A DNA stretch of 64,000 bases from Arsukibacterium sp. (GCF_018402695.1 NZ_JAGYIM010000023.1:1-64000), one strand, 5' to 3'. Shown: positions 17,451-27,284, counted from the stretch's first letter. Made by a program: numbers and translations. Notes: generated by a model from the letters alone, not told the origin.

Positions 17451-19094
17451 ATGATGTTTTGTCGAATGTCAGTCGTTATTATTATGTTGCTTGCCGGGGC
17501 TCTGGTTAAGCAGGCCCGCGCCGACACTAATGCCAGTTGCACCACTTTATTTGATGAAGCGGATTTGCAAAAAGCCGGCCTGACAATAAGCGCTATTCAT
17601 TTCGAGCAGCAAAATGTGTTCGATCTGTCTGAACCCGGTACCTTTTGGTTGCATCGTTTTGCCAACTACAGCCATATTATTTCTAAAGAAGTCACCATTG
17701 CCAACGATTTGCTGTTTGCCCCGCAAAGTCCGTTAGACCTGGCAGAACTGGCGGAAACCGAACGTATTCTGCGGGGCCGCAGCTACATTCGCGATGCAGA
17801 TGTTGAGGTAAGTCACTATTGTCCTGCCACCAACACCGTTGAAGTGTTAGTAAAAACCTGGGATAACTGGTCGTTACTGCCCAAGATAGACTTCTCCAGC
17901 GAGGGTGGGTCAACCGAATACTCGATAGGTATCGCCGAAGATAACCTGTTGGGCACCGGTAATCAGCTACAACTGGATTATGCTAAAGACGCTGAGCGTA
18001 CTGGTTACCTGTTCAGCTTTGCCAGCCCGAATATAATGGGCAGCCACTGGCAGGCATTAACCCGCTATGCTAATAATTCTGACGGCGAAAGCTATCAGGT
18101 CAATATTCAGCGGCCATTTTATCGCCTGAGCTCGCCCTGGGCTGTTAGTTTTGATGTCAGTAAAGACAAACAGCAAATTACTGATTATGTATTGGGTGAA
18201 AAAGTGAATCAGTACGACCGTACCCAGCAGGGTTTTAGCAGCTTCGTTGGTTTGAGGTTAGCTGGCAACAGTAAGCGTATTCATCGCCTGAACAGCGGTG
18301 TAACCCTGGAAGATGTTAGTTTTACTGAAAATGCCGACACACTGTTTGAGTTACCGGCAGAGCGCAACTTATCAAGGGTCTGGGTAGAGTACCAGTTACT
18401 GGAAGACCAGTATCGCAAGCTTTACAACATTAATCAGTTTAACCGGGTTGAAGATATTAATCTGGGTTGGCAGGCATATCTGCGATTAGGTCATGTGCAA
18501 AAAGGTTTGGGGGCAGACGCCAATGGCTGGCAAGTGGATGCGGCCATTGAAAAAGCCTGGTCACTGCAAAGTGATTTATGGCTGCTGGGCAGCGTTCGTT
18601 ACCACGGATTGAAAATGGCTGATTTGCGCCAGCAACTGCTTAGTACCCACTGGCAGCTGGTGTATCAGCTAAGCCGGCAAAGCAGTGTGGTCGGTATTCT
18701 TGATTTACAACGTGGTCAGGATTTATTCGAAGATGAGGCATTATATCTGGGCGGTGATACCGGCTTACGCGCCTTCCCGCTATTCTATCAGCGGGGTGAC
18801 AACCGGATGGTCGCCACGGCCGAGTACCGGTACTATACCGACTGGAATATTCTGCATATTTTCGATGTCGGTTTTGCCGGCTTTGCCGATGCAGGCCGCA
18901 GCTGGGGCGCCGAACAGCGTGGTGAAAGTGAGATAGACGATAGCGTTCTTTATGGTGTAGGCGTCGGCGTGCGGTTGTTATCGACTCACTCCAGCCGCGG
19001 CACCATGGTCCATATCGACTTAACCCGCCCGGTAACCGACAACCCGGAGCTGGGCAACTGGCAGTGGCGGGTTACTGCCAAACGGCGCTTTTAA
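17451..19094 (+). CDS. BamA/TamA-like outer membrane protein (POTRA + surface-antigen barrel)
   Basis: A 547-residue protein with an N-terminal signal peptide (MSVVIIMLLAGALVKQARA region). One POTRA-like domain (about 75-150, LAELAETERILRGRSYIRDADVEV) is followed by a 16-strand-type D15/Omp85 barrel ending ..NWQWRVTAKRRF. Conserved barrel features such as LYLGGDTGLRAFPLFYQRG correspond to the family's R-G-F/Y motif. It is too short for BamA and has too few POTRA domains, so it is an accessory Omp85-family member of unknown substrate. It follows mscS by 5 bases. Confidence 0.8.
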   Translation: MMFCRMSVVIIMLLAGALVKQARADTNASCTTLFDEADLQKAGLTISAIHFEQQNVFDLSEPGTFWLHRFANYSHIISKEVTIANDLLFAPQSPLDLAELAETERILRGRSYIRDADVEVSHYCPATNTVEVLVKTWDNWSLLPKIDFSSEGGSTEYSIGIAEDNLLGTGNQLQLDYAKDAERTGYLFSFASPNIMGSHWQALTRYANNSDGESYQVNIQRPFYRLSSPWAVSFDVSKDKQQITDYVLGEKVNQYDRTQQGFSSFVGLRLAGNSKRIHRLNSGVTLEDVSFTENADTLFELPAERNLSRVWVEYQLLEDQYRKLYNINQFNRVEDINLGWQAYLRLGHVQKGLGADANGWQVDAAIEKAWSLQSDLWLLGSVRYHGLKMADLRQQLLSTHWQLVYQLSRQSSVVGILDLQRGQDLFEDEALYLGGDTGLRAFPLFYQRGDNRMVATAEYRYYTDWNILHIFDVGFAGFADAGRSWGAEQRGESEIDDSVLYGVGVGVRLLSTHSSRGTMVHIDLTRPVTDNPELGNWQWRVTAKRRF

Positions 19095-19102
19095 CAGCGC
19101 CA

Positions 19103-19914
19103 TCAGCGCTGGCACAGGCTGCAATATACCGTGGTACGCTGGCCCAGCTTTATCTCGGACAATGGCTGTTGGCATTGCAGACAAGGCTGGTTGCCGCGAC
19201 CATAAACCAATAGCTGTTGTTTAAAGTAGCCAGGCTTACCATCGGCCTGGCTGAAATCTTTTAACGTGGTGCCGCCCTGCACTATGGCGGCGGCCAGGGT
19301 TTCTTTTACTACCGTACTCAGTAATGCCAGCTTATCCGGTGACACTGTATTGGCAGGTGCAGTAGGTAAAATGCCAGCTTTAAACAATGCTTCGTTGGCG
19401 TAGATATTACCTATGCCAACTACCACTTTATTATCCATCAATACCAGTTTGATGGCAGCAGAGCGTTTAGCGCAGGCATCAATCAGGGTTTGAGCGCTAA
19501 AATCCTCTGTTAGTGGTTCTGGCCCCAGTGCAGCCAGCAACGGATGCACCTCGCCTTTAGCTTGCCACAATACCGCACCAAAGCGGCGGGTATCGTTTAA
19601 CCGCAGCACTTTGTCATTCGATAATACTAAATCCAGGTGATCATGCTTAACCGGCGGCGTGTTACTGGCTACAACCTTTAAATGACCCGACATCCCTAAA
19701 TGCAGAATAATATCGCCTGCCAGCCAGACGTAATCAGTAAATACTTGGCGCGACGCTGCACGGCCAGGATCGGCTGGTTGGCTTGCTGCACTACCTCGTC
19801 CGGGATCCACCAGCGTAGCTGGCGCTGTCGCGCCACCACGCTCAGCAGCTGCTGGCCTGCTAAATGCGGACTAATACCTAACCGGGAAACTTCTACCTCG
19901 GGTAATTCTGGCAT
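19103..19914 (-). CDS. mutM: Formamidopyrimidine-DNA glycosylase MutM (Fpg), frameshifted
   Basis: The N-terminal ORF (19696-19914) begins [14 protein letters not shown], with catalytic Pro2 and Glu3, and contains QRRAKYLLI with the conserved lysine. The frame then shifts near 19715; the rest ([11 protein letters not shown] onward, to 19103) continues in the next frame and ends with the C4 zinc finger (CLQCQQ...CSLC). Adding one G in a GG run (CAGGCG) restores a full protein of about 270 residues. It removes 8-oxoguanine and formamidopyrimidines. A sequencing indel is more likely than gene loss. Confidence 0.88.
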
Positions 19915-19919
19915 CTATG

Positions 19920-20393
19920 TTAATTCTCCAGCAAAAAAAGTTGGCGGGCCTGCTGCGCGCTAAGTTGATAAAACTGGCTTTGCCCGGCCTGTTGCAACAA
20001 GTATTGGCTGGTATCCGGGTCATCGTCTGGATACAGTAGCCAGATGATGGGGCTGCTCTCCCCGACCAGTTGCACACTGGCCTGTGCCAGCGGCACCCGG
20101 CTTTGCATTGGCACAGTATCCACTGGTATTAACTGACTGTGCTGCCAGGCCAGCGCCAACTGGGCTGCATCCACATTATTTACTGCCGGTTGTAATTGCC
20201 ATTGTGGCCCGGCTTTGACTAAACGCTGATTAGCAAAACCAACCATTAACAGCTCGCTGTCTGCCGGAATTAACCGGTGCTCGGCCGCCATTTTTTGTTG
20301 TAAACGTTGTGGAATGCCATACAGCACAAACATCAGAATCAGGACGGCAAAAATCAGGACGTTGTTCCAGTTGCGGCGTGAGAGTTTTAACAT
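19920..20393 (-). CDS. Uncharacterised membrane-anchored protein between mutM and rpmG
   Basis: A 157-residue protein from ATG 20393, chosen because AGAAAGG lies just upstream; an upstream ATG at 20441 lacks a comparable site. It has one N-terminal membrane helix (NNVLIFAVLILMFVLYGI) and then about 125 extracytoplasmic residues rich in Gln and Leu, with no cysteine or recognised domain. Its stop is 5 bases from the mutM start, so the two may be co-transcribed. I do not recognise the family. Confidence 0.7.
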   Translation of the reverse strand: MLKLSRRNWNNVLIFAVLILMFVLYGIPQRLQQKMAAEHRLIPADSELLMVGFANQRLVKAGPQWQLQPAVNNVDAAQLALAWQHSQLIPVDTVPMQSRVPLAQASVQLVGESSPIIWLLYPDDDPDTSQYLLQQAGQSQFYQLSAQQARQLFLLEN

Positions 20394-20462
20394 AACGATA
20401 CCTTTCTGCACAGGCGCAGGTCTGCTTAGGCGCAGCGGCATAGTAACTTAGGCGGGGTGTAA

Positions 20463-20493
20463 AAAGCAAAAACCCGGCGTTGGCCGGGTTTTC
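20463..20493 (-). terminator. Rho-independent terminator of the rpmB-rpmG operon
   Basis: On the minus strand AAAACCCGGCC-AAC-GCCGGGTTTTT forms a strong GC stem with a T-rich tail, eight bases after the rpmG stop. Confidence 0.9.
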
Positions 20494-20500
20494 AGGTCGA

Positions 20501-20656
20501 TTACTTGATTTTCGCTTCTTTGAAAATCACGTGCTTGCGCACTTTAGGATCGAACTTTTTAATTTCCATTTTTTCTGGCATGGTACGTTTGTTCTTCGTA
20601 GTTGTGTAGAAGAAACCAGTACCGGCAGAAGAAACTAAACGGATTTTATCGCGCAT
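20501..20656 (-). CDS. rpmG: 50S ribosomal protein L33
   Basis: A 51-residue protein: [19 protein letters not shown] at the N-terminus, then a [15 protein letters not shown] segment and ending in KEAKIK. This is a standard gammaproteobacterial L33 of the cysteine-free type. It lies 11 bases downstream of rpmB in the usual rpmB-rpmG pair and is followed by a terminator. Confidence 0.96.
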   Translation of the reverse strand: MRDKIRLVSSAGTGFFYTTTKNKRTMPEKMEIKKFDPKVRKHVIFKEAKIK

Positions 20657-20667
20657 GAGTTAATTCC

Positions 20668-20904
20668 TTAAACCTTGTGACCGTTGGCACGAACGTCTAC
20701 TAAAACAGCGTCGATACCTTTCTTGTCAATAATACGCATACCACGGGTGGTCGTACGTAAAGTAACAAAACGGTTTTCGCTTTCAACCCAGAAACGGTGA
20801 GTTTGCAGGTTAGGCAGGAAACGGCGCTTTGTCGCGTTGTTGGCGTGCGAACGACGGTTACCTACCATCGGACCTTTGCCAGTTACTTGGCATACTCTAG
20901 ACAT
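20668..20904 (-). CDS. rpmB: 50S ribosomal protein L28
   Basis: A 78-residue protein starting [20 protein letters not shown], with the conserved NNATKRRF segment and [12 protein letters not shown]. Full length. It is the first gene of the rpmB-rpmG operon and is preceded by a GGAG-type site. It is needed for 50S assembly. Confidence 0.97.
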   Translation of the reverse strand: MSRVCQVTGKGPMVGNRRSHANNATKRRFLPNLQTHRFWVESENRFVTLRTTTRGMRIIDKKGIDAVLVDVRANGHKV

Positions 20905-21096
20905 GTCTATATTTCTCCAAAATTACGTCAGCTCGAGCTATCATTCACCCTTCTGGCCTTGAAGGTTGCCCCGAAAATGGATGAGGGCGCACTTTATACA
21001 CGAAAGCCCCATTAAACTCAAGAGAATTTAAATGGCACTTAAGTCAGATCCGTTGGCGATCTGCCTGTATTGTTCCAGCATTTCGACAGCAAGTTG

Positions 21097-21771
21097 TTAA
21101 AGCCAGCCGCGTTCTGCAAAAGAGACAACTTCTGCATCGCCCACCACAAAATGGTCCAGTATTTTAATATCTACCAACGCCATGGCCTGGGTCAGGCGCT
21201 CCGTTATTGCCCTGTCGGCGCGGCTTGGCTCGGCCACCCCGGAAGGATGATTATGAGCCAATATAACGGCGGCGGCATTATGCGCTAAAGCGCGCTGAAC
21301 TACAATACGCGGATACACCGGCGACGCATCAATAGTGCCCATAAACAGGGGTTCACTGGCAATTAAACGATGCTGATTATCAAGGTAAAGTAGTAAGAAC
21401 ACTTCACGCTGTTCATGGCCAATAGTGTGTGATAAAAATTTTTTCACCAATGCCGGCTCAGTAAACACCGTTTCCCGCTGCAATTGCTGCTGCATGTAGC
21501 GCTTACTCAGCTCTAATACGGCCTGTAACTGCACAAACTTAGCTTCACCCAGGCCCTTAGCCTGACAAAACTCATGCTGACTGGCGCCCATTAAGCGGCG
21601 CAACGAGCCAAAATGGTTTAGTAACTGCCGGGCCAGGGTTACCGCATCACAGCCACTGACCCCGGTACGCAGAAATATTGCCAACAGCTCTGCATCAGAC
21701 AATGCCTTAGGCCCCAGTTGCAGTAGCTTTTCCCGCGGTCGTTCGGTTAATGGCCAGTCAGAAATTGCCAT
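21097..21771 (-). CDS. radC: RadC family JAB-domain protein
   Basis: A 224-residue protein. An N-terminal helix-hairpin-helix-like UPF0758 region (about 1-95) precedes a MPN/JAMM-like domain with the metal motif [14 protein letters not shown]. The family was named for a repair phenotype that has since been questioned; the biochemical role is unsettled. The gene sits divergently next to coaBC and downstream of rpmB-rpmG, the conserved arrangement in gammaproteobacteria. Full length. Confidence 0.94.
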   Translation of the reverse strand: MAISDWPLTERPREKLLQLGPKALSDAELLAIFLRTGVSGCDAVTLARQLLNHFGSLRRLMGASQHEFCQAKGLGEAKFVQLQAVLELSKRYMQQQLQRETVFTEPALVKKFLSHTIGHEQREVFLLLYLDNQHRLIASEPLFMGTIDASPVYPRIVVQRALAHNAAAVILAHNHPSGVAEPSRADRAITERLTQAMALVDIKILDHFVVGDAEVVSFAERGWL

Positions 21772-21853
21772 CTGAATCCTCCCTGAATTGATGCTGATTT
21801 TTACGTTCCGTGTTATCTTATGCCAATGATTTCAGGACCAGCTTTAGGTATTT

Positions 21854-23117
21854 ATGCAGCAGACTCTGGCAGCAAAACGTATTTTACTGGGCATTAGTGG
21901 TGGCATAGCCGCCTACAAAAGTGCCGATTTAGTCCGCCGCTTAAAAGAGCGTGGTGCCGAGGTCAGAGTGATCCTGACTGACGCCGCCCAGCAGTTTATT
22001 ACCCCGCTTACCTTACAAGCCGTGTCCGGTAACCCGGTCAGCACCAGCATGCTCGATCCGGCGGCAGAAGCGGCCATGGGCCATATAGAGCTGGCCAAAT
22101 GGGCTAACCTTATCGTGGTCGCCCCGGCATCAGCCGATGTTATTGCCAAACTGGCCCATGGTATGGCCAACGATTTACTGACTACCTGTGTGCTGGCCTC
22201 TGCCGCACCGGTTGCGGTGGCGCCGGCCATGAACCAGCAGATGTATAACAATATAGCTACCCAGCAAAACTTAGCAACACTAAAAAAACATAAATTTCAC
22301 ATTTATGGTCCAGGGAGCCGGTGAGCAAGCCTGTGGCGATATTGGCTATGGCCGGATGCTGGAACCGCTGGAGCTGGTGGCGCTAATCGAGCAAACCCTG
22401 ATTGAAAATACTCAGGGACCTGCTGCGCCATTGAGCGGCCGGCGCTTTACCATTACAGCTGGCCCTACCCGGGAAGCACTGGACCCGGTGCGCTATTTAT
22501 CAAATCACAGCTCAGGCAAAATGGGCTTTGCCTTAGCTGCTGCCGCCGCTGAGCTGGGAGCGAATGTCACACTAATTAGTGGCCCGGTGCAACTGGCTAC
22601 CCCAGTAGGGGTTAAGCGGATAGATGTGGTAAGTGCGCAGCAGATGTTTGAGGCCGCATTAAAAGCGGCGGTTAACAGCGATATCTTTATTGGTTGCGCC
22701 GCTGTAGCAGACTACCGGGCCGCGGAAGTGGCCACCAATAAACTGAAAAAAGGCGCCGATGAGCAGTTGCAGCTTACTCTGATTAAAAACCCCGATATTA
22801 TTGCTGCAGTTGCTGGCCTGGCGAAACAACGGCCCTTTACTGTAGGTTTCGCTGCTGAAACTCAGGATGTCTTAAACTATGCCCGGCAAAAGCTGGCAAA
22901 GAAAAAACTTGATATGATTTGCGCCAACGATGTATCGCAGCCCGACGCAGGTTTTAACAGCGACCAAAATGCAATAACCGCACTCTGGCAAGGTGGCGAG
23001 CAAGTGCTTGAATTGCAAAGTAAAGCGGCACTGGCTACCAGCCTTATCGAACTGATTTCCAACCAGTTTTCTCAATTTTTATCTCAACAACAGACCACAA
23101 GTGAAGCGAACAAATGA
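21854..23117 (+). CDS. coaBC: Bifunctional phosphopantothenoylcysteine decarboxylase/synthetase CoaBC, frameshifted
   Basis: The N-terminal ORF (21854-22324) is the flavoprotein CoaC domain ([20 protein letters not shown]; the PAMNQQMY motif is present). It runs out of frame after YGPG. The next ORF (from about 22305) continues [17 protein letters not shown] and holds CoaB with [20 protein letters not shown]. Removing one G of GGG near 22315 restores a single protein of about 420 residues. The enzyme makes 4'-phosphopantetheine from phosphopantothenate and cysteine. The gene is essential, so the break is probably a sequence error. It overlaps dut by 4 bases. Confidence 0.93.
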
Positions 23118-23572
23118 ATAAAGCGATTGAGCTGAAGATCCTCGACCCCCGTATTGGCAATGAGTTCCCGCTGCCGGCTTATGCCACTCCGGGCTCAGCC
23201 GGCCTCGATTTACGCGCCTGCCTGGATCAAACCTTAACCCTGGAGCCAGGCCAGACGGTATTAATTCCAACCGGTATCTCGATTTTTATTGGCGACGCTA
23301 ACTTATGCGCGACCATTTTACCGCGCTCTGGGTTGGGGCATAAGCACGGCATAGTACTGGGCAATCTGGTGGGGCTAATTGACTCTGACTACCAGGGGCC
23401 GTTAATGGTATCCATGTGGAACCGTGGCCAGCAAACATTCAGCATTGAACCGGGCGACCGGATTGCCCAGCTGGTATTTATGCCAGTAGTGCAGGCCGAG
23501 TTTACTGTGGTTGATAGCTTTGACACCTCTGAGCGTGGTGAAGGTGGCTTTGGTCACTCGGGTAAAAGTTAG
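23114..23572 (+). CDS. dut: Deoxyuridine 5'-triphosphate nucleotidohydrolase (dUTPase)
   Basis: A 152-residue trimeric dUTPase. The five family motifs are visible: [11 protein letters not shown], a PTG-containing second motif region, [25 protein letters not shown] and the C-terminal [10 protein letters not shown]. It hydrolyses dUTP to dUMP and PPi, preventing uracil misincorporation. The coaBC-dut overlap (ATGA) is the normal arrangement. Confidence 0.97.
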   Translation: MNKAIELKILDPRIGNEFPLPAYATPGSAGLDLRACLDQTLTLEPGQTVLIPTGISIFIGDANLCATILPRSGLGHKHGIVLGNLVGLIDSDYQGPLMVSMWNRGQQTFSIEPGDRIAQLVFMPVVQAEFTVVDSFDTSERGEGGFGHSGKS

Positions 23573-23670
23573 TTAACCCTAGTTTGCCTAGGATTGTATG
23601 TAAAACCTCCAGGCAACACACTTGTTTACCACCAAACTTGAAAGCTCGGGAGGCCAGTGTGCGTTTTGAG

Positions 23671-23724
23671 CAGCGGCATGGATGCCGCGGAGCCTGAAGG
23701 GGCACAGGGATGTGATCCTTGAAG
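23671..23724 (+). repeat. REP-like element, left arm of an inverted repeat flanking slmA
   Basis: A 54-base element made of a short palindrome (GCGGCATGGATGCCGC) and a tail containing GGGGCACAGGGATGTGATCC. An almost identical copy lies in inverted orientation at 24496-24549, on the other side of slmA; only about three bases differ. Parts of the tail (ACAGGGATGT) also occur in the repeats near 48156 and 55785. Confidence 0.85.
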
Positions 23725-23826
23725 GCGGCGAAAGACGCATACGGGCTGGACGAGCCTTACACCGAACATAATGCTATCGGCTGTAAGAGCAGTAGGTACT
23801 ATATAAGTTTATTTTCAGGAACAGCT

Positions 23827-24417
23827 ATGTCAACACCGCGTCGCGGCAACAGAAAAGAAGATATTTTGCAGGCGTTAGCCGCCATGTTGCAAAGCAATAA
23901 CGGCCAGCGCATTACCACTGCCGCTTTAGCGGAAAAGGTTGGCGTATCAGAAGCGGCGCTTTATCGCCATTTCCCAAGCAAAGCCCGGATGTTTGAAGGC
24001 TTAATTGAGTTTATTGAAGATACCCTGTTATCCAGAATAAACAGCATTTCAGATGAGCATAAAGATACCCAAAGCCGCATAGCGCTAATGCTGCAATTAA
24101 TTCTGGTATTTGCCGAGCGTAACCCCGGCTTTTGCCGCATTCTTAGCGGCGATGCCCTGCAGGGCGAGCAGGAACGGTTACTGGAGCGGGTAGCTGCGCT
24201 GTTTGAAAAGCTGGAAACTCAGTTTAAGCAAACCCTGCGCGAGCGCAAATTGCGTGAAGGTAAAGGGTTTAGTATTGATGAAGGCGAACTGGCTAACCTG
24301 TTGCTGGCAACAGTAGAGGGTAAAATAAGCCAGTTTGTCCGCTCGGGCTTTAAACGCCTGCCCACCGCCGCCTGGCAAAATCAGTGGGCGCTATTGCAGC
24401 AGGCGTTATTTAACTAG
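23827..24417 (+). CDS. slmA: Nucleoid occlusion factor SlmA
   Basis: A 196-residue TetR-family protein from ATG 23827, with AGGAACAG upstream. The HTH lies at about residues 30-55 ([22 protein letters not shown]). SlmA binds specific chromosomal sites and blocks FtsZ polymerisation over the nucleoid. Its place between dut and pyrE is the conserved location. A reading from 23719 in the same frame would run through the repeat element and is rejected. Unusually, the gene is bracketed by a 54-base inverted repeat. Confidence 0.95.
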   Translation: MSTPRRGNRKEDILQALAAMLQSNNGQRITTAALAEKVGVSEAALYRHFPSKARMFEGLIEFIEDTLLSRINSISDEHKDTQSRIALMLQLILVFAERNPGFCRILSGDALQGEQERLLERVAALFEKLETQFKQTLRERKLREGKGFSIDEGELANLLLATVEGKISQFVRSGFKRLPTAAWQNQWALLQQALFN

Positions 24418-24495
24418 AAAAAAAGCGCGGCGCCAGGTGCGCTTTCGGAATAGTGTTAAATAACGTAAGGCACCAGGTAACGCTTACTGCACCGG

Positions 24496-24549
24496 CTTCA
24501 AGGATCACATCCCTGTGCCCCTTCAGCCTGCGCGGCATCCATGCCGCTG
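24496..24549 (-). repeat. REP-like element, right arm of the inverted repeat flanking slmA
   Basis: Reverse complement of the element at 23671-23724 with a few changes in the middle (CAGGC against GAGCC). It contains the same GCGGCAT/ATGCCGC palindrome and lies between the convergent slmA and pyrE genes. Confidence 0.85.
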
Positions 24550-24659
24550 TTCCGTAAGCATTACCTGATACCTTACACTACGGTGAGCCATCAAAAGCAT
24601 TTCCTGACCCGGCACTCTGTAATCAGCTATCTACTCCCTGCCCTTCGCTCTGTAACTTT

Positions 24660-25311
24660 CTAAGTTACCTTAACCCCATATTGCGCCCGATAAGCTTTCA
24701 CCGCCTCCAGATGCTCCGCCATCTCCGGCTTATCGGCTAAATAGCTGATTAAATCCGGCAGGCTGATAATGGCCACAACCTTAGTATTAAAGTCACGTTC
24801 CACTTCCTGAATGGCTGACAACTCACCCTGGCCGCGTTCCTGCCGATCCAGCGCGACCAGCACGCCGCTAAGCTCGGCGCCCTGCGCCTGAATCAGCTGC
24901 ATCGATTCGCGAATCGCGGTACCGGCGGTAATTACATCATCTACCAGCATAATCCGGCCCTTGCAGCGGTGAGCCGACTAAGTTGCCACCCTCGCCATGG
25001 GCTTTGGCTTCTTTGCGATTAAAGCAATATGGCACGTCGCGGTTATAGTGATCCGCCAGTGCTACTGCTGTGGTGGTAGCGATAGGAATACCTTTATAGG
25101 CAGGGCCAAACAGCACATCGAACTCAATTGCCGCATCCTGCAACGCCGCCGCATAAAAACGGCCTAGTTTCGCCAGATCACTACCGGTATTAAATAAACC
25201 GGCATTAAAAAAATACGGACTGGTGCGGCCCGATTTCAGTGTAAACTGGCCAAACTTCAATACCTGACGGGCCAGGGCAAATTCAATAAAATCTCGTTGA
25301 AACTGCTTCAT
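24660..25311 (-). CDS. pyrE: Orotate phosphoribosyltransferase, frameshifted
   Basis: The N-terminal ORF (24937-25311) starts [21 protein letters not shown] and runs to NLVGSPLQG. The C-terminal ORF (24660-24950) has the PRPP-binding loop [16 protein letters not shown]. Deleting one G of a GGG near 24957 joins them as [17 protein letters not shown], giving about 216 residues, normal for PyrE. The enzyme converts orotate and PRPP to OMP in pyrimidine synthesis. The break is probably a sequence error. It lies 18 bases downstream of rph in the usual rph-pyrE order. Confidence 0.94.
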
Positions 25312-25329
25312 GCTTGTTCTGCCCCCTGC

Positions 25330-26043
25330 TTAAGCCAGTACCCGTTTTTGCTCTTCAATAATTTCCCGGATAGCATGGCGCCCCAAATCCATCATCTGCT
25401 GCATTTCATCAAAGCTGAAGGGCTCAGTCTCGGCCGTGCCCTGTACTTCAATAATTTTGCCGGTTTCGGTCATCACAATATTCATATCGGTTTCGGCATT
25501 AGAATCTTCGGCGTAATCTAAATCGGCTACCGGCGTACCTTTGTATACGCCCACCGAAACTGCCGCTACCATATATTTTAACGGGTTAGTTTTAATGGTG
25601 CCCTTGGCCCGCATAAAGTTCAGCGCATCAACCAGCGCCACACAAGCACCGGTAATCGACGCCGTGCGGGTGCCACCATCAGCCTGAATCACGTCACAGT
25701 CGATAGTAATGGTATTCTCACCCAGTAGTTTTAAATCGACCGCAGTGCGCAGCGCCCGGCCAATTAAACGCTGAATCTCCATGGTGCGGCCACCTTGTTT
25801 GCCGCGCGCCGCTTCGCGGTCATTACGGGTGTGGGTGGCGCGTGGTAGCATGCCGTACTCAGCGGTAACCCAGCCTTTGCCCTGACCTTTCATAAAACGC
25901 GGTACACCTTCTACTACACTGGCGGTACAAATTACCTTGGTATTACCAAACTCAACCAGTACTGAGCCTTCAGCATGAGCGGTAAATTGACGGGTAAAAG
26001 TAAGGGGACGGATCTGACTGGCGGTTCTGCCACTTGGACGCAT
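25330..26043 (-). CDS. rph: Ribonuclease PH
   Basis: A 237-residue protein from ATG 26043 ([20 protein letters not shown]); the frame is open further upstream, but that part lacks family similarity. It contains [20 protein letters not shown] and the [19 protein letters not shown] phosphate-binding core. It trims tRNA 3' ends phosphorolytically. Full length. It is divergent from yicC and upstream of pyrE, as in other gammaproteobacteria. Confidence 0.96.
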   Translation of the reverse strand: MRPSGRTASQIRPLTFTRQFTAHAEGSVLVEFGNTKVICTASVVEGVPRFMKGQGKGWVTAEYGMLPRATHTRNDREAARGKQGGRTMEIQRLIGRALRTAVDLKLLGENTITIDCDVIQADGGTRTASITGACVALVDALNFMRAKGTIKTNPLKYMVAAVSVGVYKGTPVADLDYAEDSNAETDMNIVMTETGKIIEVQGTAETEPFSFDEMQQMMDLGRHAIREIIEEQKRVLA

Positions 26044-26168
26044 AGCTGCACTCCTGAAATTAACGATGGCCGCTATTATAGGTTGTATAGCTGTTGAGGG
26101 CCATCTATTCGCCAAATTCGATGCGCCTGCGGTATACTCTGGTTTTATTTTTCGCCTGAGAGCTTTTT

Positions 26169-27029
26169 ATGATCCACAGCATGACCGCCTTCGCCCGCCA
26201 CGAAACCAAAGCCAGCTGGGGCACCGCCCAGTGGGAAATCCGCTCGGTAAACCAGCGTTACCTGGAAAGTTATTTCCGCTTACCAGAGCAGTTTCGCGGC
26301 TTAGAAAGCCTGCTGCGCGACAAACTGCGTAACAGCCTGCAACGTGGCAAAATCGAAGTAAATCTGCGTTATCATGCAAATCAGGCGGCTGGCGAACTGA
26401 CCTTAAACGAAGAATTTGCCGAACAATTGCTGCAAAAAGCCCAGCAACTACTGCAAAAAGCACCACAGGCACAATTAAATATTGCCGACATTCTGCGCTG
26501 GCCCGGCGTAATGGAAACCCCGACTGACGATTTAGACGCCATGCAGGGCGAACTGCTGGCCGGTTTTGATGCCGCCCTGCAGGATTTTCTGGCAGGCCGC
26601 GGCCGTGAGGGCGATGCAATAGAGCAGATGATCCAGCAGCGCTTAACGGCGATTGGCGAGCAAGTGGCTTTTGTCCGCACACATTTACCACAAGCTATGC
26701 AATGGCAGCGCGACCGTATTCTGAACCGTTTAAACGACATTAAAGCCGATATTGAGCAAGGCCGCTTAGAGCAGGAAATGGCGTTTTTAGCGTCAAAATC
26801 TGACGTCGCCGAAGAGCTCGACCGGCTCGATGCCCATATTAAAGAAACCCGCCACACCCTGAAAAAAGGTGGCGCCTGCGGCCGTCGCCTAGATTTTATG
26901 ATGCAGGAATTTAACCGCGAAGCGAATACGCTGTCATCCAAAGCCATCAGTACCGAAATAACCAATGCGGCGGTTGAGCTTAAGGTGTTAATTGAGCAGA
27001 TGAGAGAGCAAATTCAGAACGTTGAATAA
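26169..27029 (+). CDS. yicC: YicC family endoribonuclease-like protein
   Basis: A 286-residue protein: YicC N-terminal domain (MIHSMTAFARHE; SVNQRYLESYFRLPEQFR) and C-terminal DUF1732 (ELDRLDAHIKETR, then GACGRRLDFMMQEFNREANTLSSK). E. coli YicC has been described as a metal-dependent endoribonuclease. Its last eight codons, EQIQNVE plus stop, are repeated with synonymous changes at 29109-29132. The 3' end of yicC is a known insertion site for mobilizable islands, which is relevant to the AbiE genes that follow. Confidence 0.95.
   Translation: MIHSMTAFARHETKASWGTAQWEIRSVNQRYLESYFRLPEQFRGLESLLRDKLRNSLQRGKIEVNLRYHANQAAGELTLNEEFAEQLLQKAQQLLQKAPQAQLNIADILRWPGVMETPTDDLDAMQGELLAGFDAALQDFLAGRGREGDAIEQMIQQRLTAIGEQVAFVRTHLPQAMQWQRDRILNRLNDIKADIEQGRLEQEMAFLASKSDVAEELDRLDAHIKETRHTLKKGGACGRRLDFMMQEFNREANTLSSKAISTEITNAAVELKVLIEQMREQIQNVE
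27006..27029 (+). repeat. attL-like copy: 3' end of yicC (direct repeat with 29109-29132)
   Basis: The 24 bases ending at the yicC stop codon match 29109-29132 at 20 of 24 positions. All four differences are synonymous (Gln, Ile, Val, stop). Together the two copies bracket the abiE genes. This is the pattern left by site-specific insertion into the 3' end of yicC. Confidence 0.65.
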
Positions 27030-27050
27030 CGTGAGCTATCATCCAATTAC

Positions 27051-27080
27051 AAAAGCAGGTTCAACTACGAACCTGCTTTT
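27051..27080 (+). terminator. Rho-independent terminator downstream of yicC
   Basis: A perfect hairpin AAAAGCAGGTTC-AACTAC-GAACCTGCTTTT starts 21 bases after the yicC stop. The symmetric A and T flanks could also end transcription from the left-reading abiE operon. Confidence 0.85.
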
Positions 27081-27284
27081 GCGAGATCAAATACCTGGTA
27101 TTCCAGACACCAAAAGCTGTTTTCGCCAGACACCCCATTTTAACCAATTTAACTAAATGCCGGCAGGCAGTTACCGGGTTTACCTTGTTGAGATGAATAC
27201 GTTAACTAATCTGCTCATTCAGTGAGGTGAATAGCCAGGCTAATCACCTAAGCCTCAGAAAGCCAAGTTTTAGTTCAGCAAGCT

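Noticed and set aside
22300-22330. Programmed ribosomal frameshift in coaBC
   Set aside because: There is no slippery heptamer or stimulatory structure pattern; a single extra G in a GGG run explains the break, and many unrelated genes in the window have the same kind of break.
23719-23826. N-terminal extension of slmA from 23719
   Set aside because: It would run through the REP-like element and add 36 residues absent from SlmA; ATG 23827 has its own ribosome-binding site and the family start MSTPRRGNR.
26167-26965. Long minus-strand ORFs opposite yicC (174 and 194 codons)
   Set aside because: They lie wholly antisense to a conserved gene, have compositions typical of shadow frames (Ser/Arg/Cys-rich) and match no family I recognise.
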